From Kutzneria kofuensis (GTDB lineage: Bacteria > Actinomycetota > Actinomycetes > Mycobacteriales > Pseudonocardiaceae): DNA of 64,000 nucleotides. Position numbers and translations under genes: made by a program. Shown here in pieces: positions 40,423 to 50,756 of the stretch (position 1 is the first letter of the stretch; each line of letters begins with the position of its first letter). The notes under the pieces are model-generated. The model was given only the letters and a program-made list of their open reading frames with translations. It was not told where the DNA came from and searched no databases. Location: positions 2,792,038 through 2,856,037 of the forward strand of contig NZ_JACHIR010000001.1 of NCBI RefSeq assembly GCF_014203355.1. Reading direction: 5' to 3'.

Positions 40423-40854
40423 TCACCAAATCTCCGGAACCTGCCATTGAACGCAAGTCGGCCTCTGACCGCCGGACATCACGAACTCCTTGACAGCCTG
40501 GCGTATGAGCTCTACGGACACCTCCGACCGATCCGGAAACTCAGTCGGGTTCCCGGCAATGTGGTAGATCACCTCACCCCGTCCCGTCGCCGGCCCCAGA
40601 GTCACCACATTCCCCCCGGCGTCCATGAACTCCAGGACACCAACCTGAACGCTCCGGTCGATGCCTACGAGAAGCTCATGGTCCGGATACCCGGAAGGTA
40701 GAAGTTCACGGTCCAAAGAATGCAGCTGCGCGAGATTATGAAACTCCTCACCTGCAAGTAGCCCGTCGATCAGCTTGTCTACATCACCAGAGCTGGCCAA
40801 CACCGGCGGATTCTCACGATGCCCCCTGCGGTAATAAACCTCAGCACCACGCAC
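40423..40854 (-). CDS. Imm1-family immunity protein
   Basis: A 143-aa protein ending GEVIYHIAGNPTEFPDRSEV, SVELIRQAVKEFVMSGGQRP, TCVQWQ. These are the C-terminal words of Imm1 proteins, which partner DddA/SCP1.201-type deaminase toxins. The GTG at 40854 lies two bases after the toxin stop (TGACGGTG); the frame is open a little further into the toxin gene but that has no start signal. No membrane or export signal: it should bind the deaminase in the cytosol and protect the chromosome. Confidence 0.82.
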   Translation of the reverse strand: MRGAEVYYRRGHRENPPVLASSGDVDKLIDGLLAGEEFHNLAQLHSLDRELLPSGYPDHELLVGIDRSVQVGVLEFMDAGGNVVTLGPATGRGEVIYHIAGNPTEFPDRSEVSVELIRQAVKEFVMSGGQRPTCVQWQVPEIW

Positions 40855-40856
40855 CG

Positions 40857-43800
40857 TCAGCGCCCCCCATACTGCTTGGACGTCCAACCACCGTTTCCAT
40901 CGGGCCAGTGTACCGTAAGCTTCTTACGCCCAAGGAGGTCGTCCAGAACGTCGTCACAGCCGAGCCGAACGTCACACGGACCTGTCGGATTATTGATGAC
41001 AATGTTCGCATCATCGATTCCGTCTCGAATCATAATGGCAGCAAACTTCTGCTCCACATCGGAGGCGCGCGCCGAAGTCGCCAACCCCGGCAGTCGACCC
41101 TTGCTCCGAAGAACATTGTTGACAATATTCAGAAGATCGGCATCTTGCTGCTTGTTCCCGCTTACCACATCGTAAATACGCCCGTCCGCAGCCTTTCCAG
41201 TTCCCGATGTAGGTCCACCGGGCGTGTATCGCGGAAGACCTGCCCCCAATCCTGCGGGATCGAAGCAACCAGAATTGTGAACCAGTACATGAGCGTCGCC
41301 AGTCGCCACATAGTAGGTGTGCAGACCGTCGACGGTCAGGTTGTACACCCTGGTCGTCTCGTCGTGGGCGCGCAGTCCCACCACGGTCACAGAGCGGCCG
41401 TCGTCGGTGTGGAGATTTTCCCCGGCCTTCAGGTCACCGGCGTCGGTCCACGACTCCGAGCTGTCGACCCAGAACGGGTGGTTGCTCGTCGCGGTGACCG
41501 AACTCCGGTCGCCGTCGGAGTCCACGACGCTGACGTCGACGAGGTGCTTGAGGCCTTGGCCGACGATTACGTCGGTGACCGGCTTGTCGCCCGACTGGCC
41601 GGTTGTCGGGTCGGTGGCCTTCACCTGGTCGCCGACCTGCACGTCCGAGATCGGTTTCTGGGAGCCGTCGGCCATCACGACCGGTGTCGACGCGGCGAAG
41701 CTGTTGAACAGCTTGCACATCATGCCGGCCAGACCGTCCTCAGCCTTGCCGAGCATGCTCCGCAGACCGGGGATGCCGTTCAGCAGAGACTCCCCCAAGC
41801 CGCGAACGAACGGCCTGAGCGCGCCACCTACGTCGCCGAGCAGGCGACCAGCGCCGCCCAGCACATCGGCAAGCACCCCTGGCTTGGCGAACTTCCCGAA
41901 CAGACCGAACTCGCCGCCAGCCTCAAGGGTGGCGATGTTGATCGCGGTCGGCAGGCAGTCGTCGGCCTCCTCGTGGTTGATGTAGAACCGACCCTTGGTC
42001 GCCCCTGTGACCAGGAACCCGGCCATCGAGTCGGCGCAGTTGAACGCTTCGTGTCCGGTGTCGAGGAACCCGTTCCAGAGGAAGCTGCCGACGTTGCCGG
42101 CCGCGTTGCCGACGTTGCCCCAGAAGTCGCCGGAGGTGTTCGACGCCTGCTGCACGGCGGCGCTGACGTTCTGCACCACCGGCCCCTGATCAGCGACCAG
42201 CTTGGCCTGCATGGCGGCATAGGACTTGTCAACGTCGCTGACCGGGTTCTGCAGCTGACTCACCTGCTGCGCGGGCAGGTCAGGCGTGGCCGACACGAAG
42301 TCCGACTGCTGCGCATAGAACGGCTGGTACATCGCGGACGGAATCGGGATCGGGTTGTTCTCGGCGGCCCACTTCTCCGCCGCCCGCGCCGCGATCGCCG
42401 GATCCGGCGGCGCGGGACGGCTGCTACCGCCTCGGCTGCCGCAGTGAGATGTGCACGTGCCTGGCTCGCCACGCTTGATCGTGCCGAGGATTCCCTCACC
42501 GCCGCTGCTGCCGCCGGAACCCGATCCGTCGCCGTAGCAGTAGGACTCCAGTTGCAGCGGCGACTGCGAGTCGCACTGATCAGATCCACACGCCCCGACC
42601 AACTGCAGCAAGTCGGGGCCACCACAGGAGCTACCGCCCCCGCCACTGCCACCGCCACCACCACCGGCGCAGTCGTCCGAGGTCCCGACCAGGATCACGC
42701 ACCAGTCACACTGCTGCCCGTCGCACGTGCGCGGCGAATGCCCGTCGGGATCGGTGTAGTTCAACGGCGCCGAGGCGCCGTAGGCATAGCGGTTCCCGTC
42801 GACGCTGTCCCGCGAGGCGAAACTACCGGTGGCCGGGTCGTACCACCGCGCGTTCATGTCGACCTTGCCGGTGTCTGGATCTGTGTAGGCGCCTTGGAAA
42901 CCGGCGGACGACTTGGCGCCCGAACTCGCCGTGACCTGACCGAACGGGTCGTATGCGGTCGAGTGGGACAACCCGGTGTTGCCGTCGCCCGGTGCGAAAC
43001 CGGCGACGACATCGCCGTGCACGTCCGAAACCGCCAGCTGCTTGTCGTTGCCCTGTGCGGTGGACAGCAGTGCCCCGTCCGGGGAACGGCTGAACTTCGT
43101 GGTGCCGTCGCTGGCCAGCGCACTGCTGGGACCGGAGTAGTTCATCGGCGCGCCGTTCCGCGTGACGACGCGGTCCAGCCCGTCATAGGCGTACGTGCTG
43201 TTGCCGTCGCTGACCATGCGGTCGAAGGCGTCGAAAGACAGTTTCTCGGTCAGGCCGGAACTCGTCCGCGATGCCAGGGTGCCGCGCGGCGTGTACGCGT
43301 AGGTGTAGTCGCCGTCCGAGAGCAGGCGGTTGCGCTCGTCGAAGGTGGCGGTTTTGTCGCCTGCCTGCACGCGGTTGCCGGCTGCGTCCCACTTGTACGG
43401 CGTCGTCTTGGCGCCGGCAGTCCACGACGTCATCCGGTCGGCGTAGTCGTAGGTGTAGCTGTTCTGGCCCGCCCCCGCCGTACCGGCGGTGTTCTTCTGC
43501 GTCAGGTTGTCGGCGAGGTCGTAGCCGTAGCTGATCGACGAGGTCACGTCGCCGGCTGCGGTCTTCAGCGTGTCGGACGTGATCCGGTCGAGATCGTCGT
43601 AGGTGTAGGTCCGGGTCTGCCCCGAGGAGTACGCCACCCCAGCGACGTCGCCGGCCTCGTCGTATTGCGGCACCTGCAGCACACCGGTCGCACCGTCCTG
43701 CACACCACTGACGCGACCGTTGGCATAGCGGTACGAGGCGGTGCCCGCGGCATCCGTCCTGGTGGTCATGCGACCGTCGGCGTCGTAGCCAAAGCTGGCA

Positions 43801-46800
43801 TTGCCGCCGCCACCGGTGGCAGACGTGACGTCGCCCCGATCGTCGTAGTTGACGGTGATATCCCCACCAGGCGCGGAAACCGTGCTGATTCGGCCGGCAG
43901 CGTCATAGCCGATCACGCGGTCCGCCGTCGCCGCCTCGGCGCCGGCGCCGGTCTCCTTGGTCAGCCGGTTGAGTTCATCGAATGTGCTCGTCCTGGTGAC
44001 TCCGCCCGGCGCGGCCAGTGTCACCTCGTTGCCGGCGGCGTCGTAGGCGGCCGTCCACGTGTTGGCCGGTTCGGTCTTGGTCGCCGGATCGGTGATGGAC
44101 TCGGGCAATCCGAGACTGTTGTACGAGGTGATGGTCGAGTTGCCGCGCCCGTCGGTGCTACGGGTCAACCTGCTGTCAGCGTCATAGCCGTAGCTCGTGG
44201 TGATGGACTCGCTGTCCGATGTCGGAACCGTCTGACTCACGACCCGGTTGGCCGCGTCGTACGCAAAGGTCGCGGTGTGGTTGAGGGCGTCGGTGGCGGA
44301 CAGGAGGTTACCGGCGGGATCGTAGGTGGCTGCGGTGTCACGCAGGTGCGTGCTGCCACCCTTCCAGTCCGAAGTGGACACAGCCCGGCCGGCCTCGTCG
44401 TAGTTGGTCCAGTGCTTGCGTCCCTTGGCGTCCGCGGTGAGCACTGGTCGACCGGACAGGTCGTAGCCGTACTGGGTCGCCACGCCGGCGGCGTCGGTGT
44501 AGGTGACCAGTTCGCTCAACGCGTCGTAGCTGAAGGCGGCGATCTCGTCCTGCGGTGACTTGACGGAAACGGTGTTGCCGAGATCGTCGTAGCTGTACGT
44601 GGTGGTGAAGGCGCCGGGCTGCGGCACCCGTTCGATCTGGGTGCTCGTGATCATGCGCCCGAGATCGTCGTAGGTCCAGGTCCTTGTCGCACCGCTCGGA
44701 TCGGTCGCCTGCAACAGCTCGCCGGCGCGGTCGTACTGGAACACCGACGTTCGGTCGCCCGGATCGTGACGCTGCACCAGCCGGCCGAGCTGGTCGTAGC
44801 TGTAGGTGGTGGTGTTGCCGCGCGGATCCGTGGTCGACGAGACCCGCCCGACCGCGTCGTACGTCGTGCGAGTCGTCGCCGTGATCGCCGCACCGCCGGG
44901 CGGGGTGTAGGTCGGCTCGATCTGCTCGACGGTCCGGCCGTCGGCGTCGTAGCCGACCTTGCTGATGTCCCCCACGGGGTCCTTGGCCTCGACGGGCTCG
45001 CCGAAGGTGTCCAGCCCGAGCCGCGCGGTCGGGCGGACCGTGGCCGGCGCGCCGCCCTTCGACTCCGCCGCGACGGACGGCAGGGTCGTACTGATCTGCT
45101 GCCCCACCTCGTCGTAGCCGAAGTTCGTGGTGAACGCGGCTCGGTCGGCGCCGGCGACGTTGCCTCGCGGATCGGTCAGCGACACGAGCAGACCGCGCTG
45201 GTCGTAGCCGTAGGAGGTGGTCAGCAGCGAATTGCCGTTGTGCACCGACTGGCTGGTCTGCCGGCCGGCCAGGTCGTAGCCGAAGTCGACGGTCTCGGCG
45301 ACGGTGGGTGTGAAGTTGCCGATGTTGGAGCTGTTGCCCGTGCGTTCGACCCGGGTGACGTTGCCGTTGCGGTCATAGGTGTAGTGCGTCGTCCGGGCCA
45401 GGATGTCCGGGTCGATGGTGGTCGAGGAGATTCGTCCGACCGGGTCGTAGGACGTCGTCGTGGTGACCTTGCCGTTTCCGCTGACGTTCTTCACCACGTT
45501 GCCCGTGGCGTCATACGCGTAGTCCTGCAGCACGACATCCCGGTTGGTGCCGTTGGCGTTGCGGAAGCCCTTCTCGATCACCTGATGGGTCAGGTCGTTC
45601 GCGTAGTACGTGTAGTTCAGCGTCCGCCCCATGGCGTCGGTGTCGCGGACGAGCCGGCCCCCGAGGTCGTAGGCGTAGGAGTGCAGTACGAGATCGTCGT
45701 TGGGCGTGGTGTCCGATGGCGTGCCGTCGCCGCCGGCGCCGGCGGTGGCCCCCATCGGATCGCCCGTCCACGCCGCGATCCGAACTTCCGCGACCTGGTT
45801 GCGAGCCGTGTACAGGTACTTGGTCTTGGTGCCGGCTGGATCGACCGTCCACACGCGATTGCCGAAGCTGTCGTAGCCGTAACTGGTCGAGTTGCCGACC
45901 GGGTCCGTCTGCGTGATCAGCCGGTCATGCCCGTCATACGCCGCAGTGGTCGTCCGCGACTTGTCGCCGCCGGTCAGATCATCGACCTGCACCTTGACGA
46001 CGTCACCGTCGGCGTCGTATCCGACCGTGGTCTTCGACGTGTGCTTGACGCCGGTGACCGCGTCGGTGGTCGCGGGCTGTGTGACCGTGGCGAGCCTGGA
46101 CAGCGCGTCATAGGTGTAGGTCGTGGTCACGCCACTCGGCTGGCTATCCGAGATCTGGGTACGGGTGAGCGTCCGCCCCATGGCGTCGTAGGTGTACCTG
46201 GTGACCAGACCGGCGGGCTTGGTCACCTGCGCCAGAGAGCCCGACACGAAGTAGTTGTAGCTGGTCACCGCCCCCATCGCGTCGGTGGAGGTCAGCAGCA
46301 GCCCAGGTGGCGCACACGGGCAGATCCCGGTCTGCGTGCCGGACATCCCCGTCGACGGGTTTATGCTCTCCCGTCCCGTGGTGTACGTGTGTGTCACGAC
46401 CGACCCGTCCGGCGTGGTCTGGGTGGCCAACTGGCCGGCGGCCGTGTACGTGTACGACGTCTTGTAGGTGTTGTCGGCCGCGTTGGCCGACCGAGCGTCC
46501 CGGCTCTCCGTGAGCCGGTCGTTGCGCGGGTCGGTCTGGCTGTCCGGGTTGAGGAAGTAGCTGAAGTACGCGGTTTGACAGTTGGTCTGCTGCACCAGGC
46601 AGGTCTTGCGCGACAGGGTGTTGCCACGCTTGTCGTAGCCGAGGGTGATCTGGTTGCCGTTCTCGTCCGTGACAGTGCTTTGGAAGCCGGCGCTGTCGTA
46701 GGTGTAGGTGCGCACGCCACCGCCGTCAACCACACCTCCTACAGGGTCGCCGCCACCGCCGACAGGACCACCGCAGAAGATCGGGCCACCATCGGACGGG

Positions 46801-49800
46801 GTGGTGCACGTGTCGGTTGTCGTGGTCGTGGTCGGGTCGATCGGGCGGTCCTCCGACCGGATACCGAGTCCCAGGGGTGCGACGAACCGCACGATTCGGC
46901 CCCGCAGGGGGTCGTAGTCGTACTCGTGCGCCCGCCCGCCCGGGTCGGTCACCGTCGCGACCTTGATCGGGTTGTCCGGCGTGCCGGTTGTCGTTGGCAC
47001 GCCGAGCGTCCACAGGCCGCCGTTGTTGTCGGTGTACTGGTGCACCCGGTCGTCGGGCAGGTCGTAGGTCACCGTCGCTGCGACGTTGCCGCTGGGCAAG
47101 GTGATCTTGTCGAGTTCGTCGGCGCCCGCAGCTGCGTCGATGTGCGCGGAGATCGACGGCTGGCCGATCGGGTGCTCGTAGTACGCGGCCTCGGCCAGAT
47201 CGCCGGCGAAGTACTGCCACTGTGCGCCGCCCGAGAGGCCCGGCCAGTCGCCCTGGTTGACCACGTAGGTGGCGCCCAACTGGTTGTTCACCATGTTGAG
47301 GCCGTCGATGGCGCCGTCGAGCGAGCCGACGAGCTGGCCGTCCAGGTACATCGATTGGGTCGTCAACGCGCCGGTGAGGGTCACGTGGTGCCATTTGCCG
47401 TCGTTGACGGTTTGGGTGGCGGTGATGGGAGCGACGTGGTTCGTCCACAGCTGGCCGCGCAGCTTGCCGTCGGTGCCGACGTACAACATCGGCACGGCGG
47501 CGGTAGGTGCCTTGTCGCTGCCGAGTGCCTGGTTCTGGTAGCCGACGAGCGGGCCGCCCTTGGTGGTCCGGAACCACAGTTCGATCGCCATGTCGCGGTT
47601 CTTGCGCAGGGTGCCGTCCGGCAGTGTGACAGCGGAGCTGGTCCCGTTGAACGTCGCGGCCGACGATGCAGCGGTCGGGCCGGCCGAGCCCAGCGTCACG
47701 TCCTTGTACTTGGCCTTGTCGCTGCCCAGGTTGATGCCCACCTGGCTGGTCGCGTCGGGCCCGGCGGACTCACCGAGGCGCCAGTAGGAGTCGGGCTTGG
47801 TATCCAGCACAGCGCTGCGATAGTGCGTGCCTGGCTCGTAGCCGTAGGTCGTGCAGCCGCCGAGCGGATCGCACACCTTGGTCAGCTTGTCGCCGTCATA
47901 GCTGTACCGCCACGTCAGCGACGTGCCGCCGCCCGGGCTCGTCGTCACCGACGTCACGTGGGAACCGGTCCAGGCAAAGGAGATGCCCTGCGCCGTTCGG
48001 CCGAGCAACGCCGGCTGATGCACGAAGCTGAGTCGTCCGTTGGTGTAGTCGAGCACCACCGCCTGTCCCCGGCTGTCCGTGATGGACGTCAGATGACCGC
48101 CGTTGAACTCGTACTTGCTGCCCGCCTTGTCGACGAGATCCCAGATCTGGTCGTTGGGGTGGGTGAGGAGCGCGTAGCGTCCCTCCGGCGCGGCGAAGCT
48201 GCCGTCCGGGTTGCGGCCGAACCGCACCTGCTGCCCGTCCGGGTAGGTCACCACTACGTTGCCGGAGCCGTCGGCGTCGGGCACCACGGACATGTCGTAC
48301 TGGGTCGCCCAACCTTCACCGAAGGCCAGACCGCGGCGTGGGTCGAGGCTGTTGTAGGTGCGGGCGACGGAGATCGACGGGCCGCCGAGCGCCAGTGAGG
48401 CGTCCACCGCGCTGCGGTAGAAGTTGCCCACCTGCGGATCGAAGTCGTTGCTGTCGGTGCTGTACGGCGCATTGCCCAGGTGTGAGGTGATCTCAGGCTG
48501 TGGCACCGACTCGAACAGGGTGCTCTCCGGCAAGGTCGGGCTCTCGTCAGTGCCGTCGAACGCGAAGACACGCCATAGATAGGTCTTGCTCCACACCAGC
48601 TTCCCGGCCGGCACCGTCCACGTGTCCGAGGAGATGTGGCCCGAGTCGAAGCAGTTGACCGGGTTGTTGGCGCTGTCGCGCTCACACACCTCGAACCGGT
48701 ACTGCAGCGAACTACCCGGTGCAGCATCGATCTTCACGCCGTGCGCCCACAACTGCGGGATCAGTGTGGGTGAGGAGTAACCGTTGGGTGGATACTGAGC
48801 GCTGATGACGGGCGGGATGTTGCGCACCCGCAACACGAGTCGGGCCGGCGGTATCTGCTCGTCGGTGAAGTAGGGCCCGCCTCTTTGGAACATGCTGAAG
48901 TCGAGGTAGTAGTCGCCTGGATTCAGCGCCTGGATGGTGGCGTCGAGGTTGACGGACTGTCCACGCCCGACGTCACCAGGAAGCTGCGCCGCTTCGTTCA
49001 TGGCGACCAGACCACCGCCGACGGCGTACACGCGGTAGCCCAGCGCGTAGCCGCTCTGAGTCCAGGTGCTGGCACCGCGGTTGGTGACCGTGATCTTGAT
49101 CTTGCCGCTCTGTGTACGAGTGACCGGCGGGTCCGGCACCGGCTGCGTGATGTTGTAGTCGGCGTTGAACGGCGTGTGCGTGACAAACAGCTTGGGCGGA
49201 TTGGCCGTGCCAGCGCCGGTGAATTTCTTCCAACCGTAGCTGTCCGTTTCGGAGCCCCGGACGGTCAGGCCGTAGTTGGGCATGGTGCCGTTGACCCACG
49301 CCTGCACCACGTCGCGGCCGGCCGGTCCCAGGTCGATGCCCTCGCCTGCGACCGGGCAGTCGGACCTGGTGTGTCCGGAGGCAATGTAGCCGTGGGCGAA
49401 GGACGCCTCGGACAGCTCGGGGCCGAAGGCGGGCCCGGGGTATCCGCCACCGGTCCACGGTGCCGTGACGGCGTGGATGTAGACCGGGCTGGGAACGCAC
49501 GACCAGGACCAGTCGTTGACGATGTACAGCTTGGCGCCGAAGATCTTGTGGTTGCGCAGGGTGTTCTCGATGCCGTCGAACTTCAGGTACGTGGCGGCGT
49601 GGATGTTGTCGGTGCCGTCGTAGCCGGTCCTCAGCTCGGTCCGGCCGTCGTTCTGGGAGCCGTTCTGCACGTACATCGAGGCGCTGGCGTTGGGGCTTTC
49701 CACACTCGGGTCGACCACCACCGGGTACTTGCGGGCGGGGTCGGCGAGCCAGCTCTGGTCCAGGTCGACCCGCAGACCGCCGGACACCAGGTGGTAGGTC

Positions 49801-50756
49801 ACGCCGGTAGAGGTGGCGGGGTCGCCGGTGTGCGGGTTGCGACTGGCGTCGGACATGGAGCCGGCCGGGATGCTGGCGCGCTCCTTGCCCGCGGCGTCGA
49901 CCAGCGCGACGCGGCCGTCGAGCAGCTTGGCGGTCAATCCCTTGAGCTGCAGCGGGAACAGGAAGCTGTGCGGGGCGTTCGGCGAGGCCAGCACGAGGGA
50001 TTCCTTGATGCCGCCGGGCTGCACGTCCAGCCGCAGGTCGGTGTCGGCGAGCACGCCGGGGTAGGTGACGGTGCTGCCCTGCGCCTGGCCGGCGACCGTC
50101 CGCGCGCCGTCGAGGCCGTAGCCGAACACGTGGTCGCTATCGAGGCCGAAGCTGACCATGCCGCTGCCGCCGGCGTGGCCGGCGAGGCGCGCGGCGACCT
50201 CGTCGGCTCCGTTGCGCCAGCCGCCGTTGTCGGGGACGAGCGTCGTGTCGATCGGCTGCCAGGTGCCGTCGGGTTTGCGGTAGTTGACGGGGTTCTTGCT
50301 GAACGCGGTCGTCTCCGTGCCGTCCGCGTTGCGGTACGTGGACTGGAACCGGCCGCCCTCGTTGGGAAGTTCCTTGCTGGTCTTGGGATCGAAGCCCCGC
50401 ACGGCGCTCGGACCCGCGCCGGCGCTCGCGGTGTTGGGCTTCGCCTTCGCGGCCGGGAACGTGATCGACGGGTAGTCGGCGCGCAGGCCGCGGGCGGCCT
50501 GCTGGTTGCCGGCGGTGGTGGCGACCACGTGGTCGTGTTCGCCGGGCTGTTGGGCGGCACCGTCGGCGGCCGAGCCCCAGCGTTGTTTGGGCGCCAGGGA
50601 CAACGCGTCCGCGAGCGCGTGCAGGTCGCCGAACAGTGGCGGTGTGACCTGTGAAGCGGTCGGCCCGAACACGCCGACGACGAGTACGACCACGAGAAGG
50701 CCAACCATGCTGCGGACCCGACGCTCACGCGCGCGCCTGACACCGGCTGAAGCCAC
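40857..50756 (-). CDS. giant secreted YD-repeat/Rhs polymorphic toxin with Hint and DddA-like deaminase tip
   Basis: A 3299-aa protein. In order: N-terminal membrane/export segment (VGLLVVVLVVGVFG, ~18-32); DNRLRE-type region (~360-520); CARDB-like segment (TVTNRGASTWTQSGYALGY, ~560); DUF6531 entry (SLALGGPSISVARTYNSLDP, ~785); LamG/ConA-like insert (SYWRLGESAG ... GKWHHVTLTG, ~985-1165); many YD repeats (~1350-2640); Rhs core end (ARWYDPATGSFASRDS ... YTDPDGHSP, ~2675); Gly/Ser linker; Hint (~3015-3160); toxin tip (~3165-3299) with ASDVEQKFAAIMIRDG and INNPTGPCDVRLGCDDVL, matching SCP1.201/DddA deaminases. GTG 50756 follows GGGGGAGGA. Followed by Imm1. It is presumed to act by DNA cytosine deamination in rival cells. 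Confidence 0.9.
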   Translation of the reverse strand: MASAGVRRARERRVRSMVGLLVVVLVVGVFGPTASQVTPPLFGDLHALADALSLAPKQRWGSAADGAAQQPGEHDHVVATTAGNQQAARGLRADYPSITFPAAKAKPNTASAGAGPSAVRGFDPKTSKELPNEGGRFQSTYRNADGTETTAFSKNPVNYRKPDGTWQPIDTTLVPDNGGWRNGADEVAARLAGHAGGSGMVSFGLDSDHVFGYGLDGARTVAGQAQGSTVTYPGVLADTDLRLDVQPGGIKESLVLASPNAPHSFLFPLQLKGLTAKLLDGRVALVDAAGKERASIPAGSMSDASRNPHTGDPATSTGVTYHLVSGGLRVDLDQSWLADPARKYPVVVDPSVESPNASASMYVQNGSQNDGRTELRTGYDGTDNIHAATYLKFDGIENTLRNHKIFGAKLYIVNDWSWSCVPSPVYIHAVTAPWTGGGYPGPAFGPELSEASFAHGYIASGHTRSDCPVAGEGIDLGPAGRDVVQAWVNGTMPNYGLTVRGSETDSYGWKKFTGAGTANPPKLFVTHTPFNADYNITQPVPDPPVTRTQSGKIKITVTNRGASTWTQSGYALGYRVYAVGGGLVAMNEAAQLPGDVGRGQSVNLDATIQALNPGDYYLDFSMFQRGGPYFTDEQIPPARLVLRVRNIPPVISAQYPPNGYSSPTLIPQLWAHGVKIDAAPGSSLQYRFEVCERDSANNPVNCFDSGHISSDTWTVPAGKLVWSKTYLWRVFAFDGTDESPTLPESTLFESVPQPEITSHLGNAPYSTDSNDFDPQVGNFYRSAVDASLALGGPSISVARTYNSLDPRRGLAFGEGWATQYDMSVVPDADGSGNVVVTYPDGQQVRFGRNPDGSFAAPEGRYALLTHPNDQIWDLVDKAGSKYEFNGGHLTSITDSRGQAVVLDYTNGRLSFVHQPALLGRTAQGISFAWTGSHVTSVTTSPGGGTSLTWRYSYDGDKLTKVCDPLGGCTTYGYEPGTHYRSAVLDTKPDSYWRLGESAGPDATSQVGINLGSDKAKYKDVTLGSAGPTAASSAATFNGTSSAVTLPDGTLRKNRDMAIELWFRTTKGGPLVGYQNQALGSDKAPTAAVPMLYVGTDGKLRGQLWTNHVAPITATQTVNDGKWHHVTLTGALTTQSMYLDGQLVGSLDGAIDGLNMVNNQLGATYVVNQGDWPGLSGGAQWQYFAGDLAEAAYYEHPIGQPSISAHIDAAAGADELDKITLPSGNVAATVTYDLPDDRVHQYTDNNGGLWTLGVPTTTGTPDNPIKVATVTDPGGRAHEYDYDPLRGRIVRFVAPLGLGIRSEDRPIDPTTTTTTDTCTTPSDGGPIFCGGPVGGGGDPVGGVVDGGGVRTYTYDSAGFQSTVTDENGNQITLGYDKRGNTLSRKTCLVQQTNCQTAYFSYFLNPDSQTDPRNDRLTESRDARSANAADNTYKTSYTYTAAGQLATQTTPDGSVVTHTYTTGRESINPSTGMSGTQTGICPCAPPGLLLTSTDAMGAVTSYNYFVSGSLAQVTKPAGLVTRYTYDAMGRTLTRTQISDSQPSGVTTTYTYDALSRLATVTQPATTDAVTGVKHTSKTTVGYDADGDVVKVQVDDLTGGDKSRTTTAAYDGHDRLITQTDPVGNSTSYGYDSFGNRVWTVDPAGTKTKYLYTARNQVAEVRIAAWTGDPMGATAGAGGDGTPSDTTPNDDLVLHSYAYDLGGRLVRDTDAMGRTLNYTYYANDLTHQVIEKGFRNANGTNRDVVLQDYAYDATGNVVKNVSGNGKVTTTTSYDPVGRISSTTIDPDILARTTHYTYDRNGNVTRVERTGNSSNIGNFTPTVAETVDFGYDLAGRQTSQSVHNGNSLLTTSYGYDQRGLLVSLTDPRGNVAGADRAAFTTNFGYDEVGQQISTTLPSVAAESKGGAPATVRPTARLGLDTFGEPVEAKDPVGDISKVGYDADGRTVEQIEPTYTPPGGAAITATTRTTYDAVGRVSSTTDPRGNTTTYSYDQLGRLVQRHDPGDRTSVFQYDRAGELLQATDPSGATRTWTYDDLGRMITSTQIERVPQPGAFTTTYSYDDLGNTVSVKSPQDEIAAFSYDALSELVTYTDAAGVATQYGYDLSGRPVLTADAKGRKHWTNYDEAGRAVSTSDWKGGSTHLRDTAATYDPAGNLLSATDALNHTATFAYDAANRVVSQTVPTSDSESITTSYGYDADSRLTRSTDGRGNSTITSYNSLGLPESITDPATKTEPANTWTAAYDAAGNEVTLAAPGGVTRTSTFDELNRLTKETGAGAEAATADRVIGYDAAGRISTVSAPGGDITVNYDDRGDVTSATGGGGNASFGYDADGRMTTRTDAAGTASYRYANGRVSGVQDGATGVLQVPQYDEAGDVAGVAYSSGQTRTYTYDDLDRITSDTLKTAAGDVTSSISYGYDLADNLTQKNTAGTAGAGQNSYTYDYADRMTSWTAGAKTTPYKWDAAGNRVQAGDKTATFDERNRLLSDGDYTYAYTPRGTLASRTSSGLTEKLSFDAFDRMVSDGNSTYAYDGLDRVVTRNGAPMNYSGPSSALASDGTTKFSRSPDGALLSTAQGNDKQLAVSDVHGDVVAGFAPGDGNTGLSHSTAYDPFGQVTASSGAKSSAGFQGAYTDPDTGKVDMNARWYDPATGSFASRDSVDGNRYAYGASAPLNYTDPDGHSPRTCDGQQCDWCVILVGTSDDCAGGGGGGSGGGGSSCGGPDLLQLVGACGSDQCDSQSPLQLESYCYGDGSGSGGSSGGEGILGTIKRGEPGTCTSHCGSRGGSSRPAPPDPAIAARAAEKWAAENNPIPIPSAMYQPFYAQQSDFVSATPDLPAQQVSQLQNPVSDVDKSYAAMQAKLVADQGPVVQNVSAAVQQASNTSGDFWGNVGNAAGNVGSFLWNGFLDTGHEAFNCADSMAGFLVTGATKGRFYINHEEADDCLPTAINIATLEAGGEFGLFGKFAKPGVLADVLGGAGRLLGDVGGALRPFVRGLGESLLNGIPGLRSMLGKAEDGLAGMMCKLFNSFAASTPVVMADGSQKPISDVQVGDQVKATDPTTGQSGDKPVTDVIVGQGLKHLVDVSVVDSDGDRSSVTATSNHPFWVDSSESWTDAGDLKAGENLHTDDGRSVTVVGLRAHDETTRVYNLTVDGLHTYYVATGDAHVLVHNSGCFDPAGLGAGLPRYTPGGPTSGTGKAADGRIYDVVSGNKQQDADLLNIVNNVLRSKGRLPGLATSARASDVEQKFAAIMIRDGIDDANIVINNPTGPCDVRLGCDDVLDDLLGRKKLTVHWPDGNGGWTSKQYGGR

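Noticed and set aside
42400-42680. Simple repeat or CRISPR-like array in the Gly/Ser-rich part of the Rhs gene
   Set aside because: It is the coding linker after the Rhs core; repeats are codon-level Gly/Ser runs without spacer structure.
40908-44558. 1216-codon plus-strand frame opposite the Rhs gene (and a similar one at 44766-48398)
   Set aside because: Mirror of YD-repeat coding on the minus strand; repetitive Val/Gly/Arg composition and no start signal.
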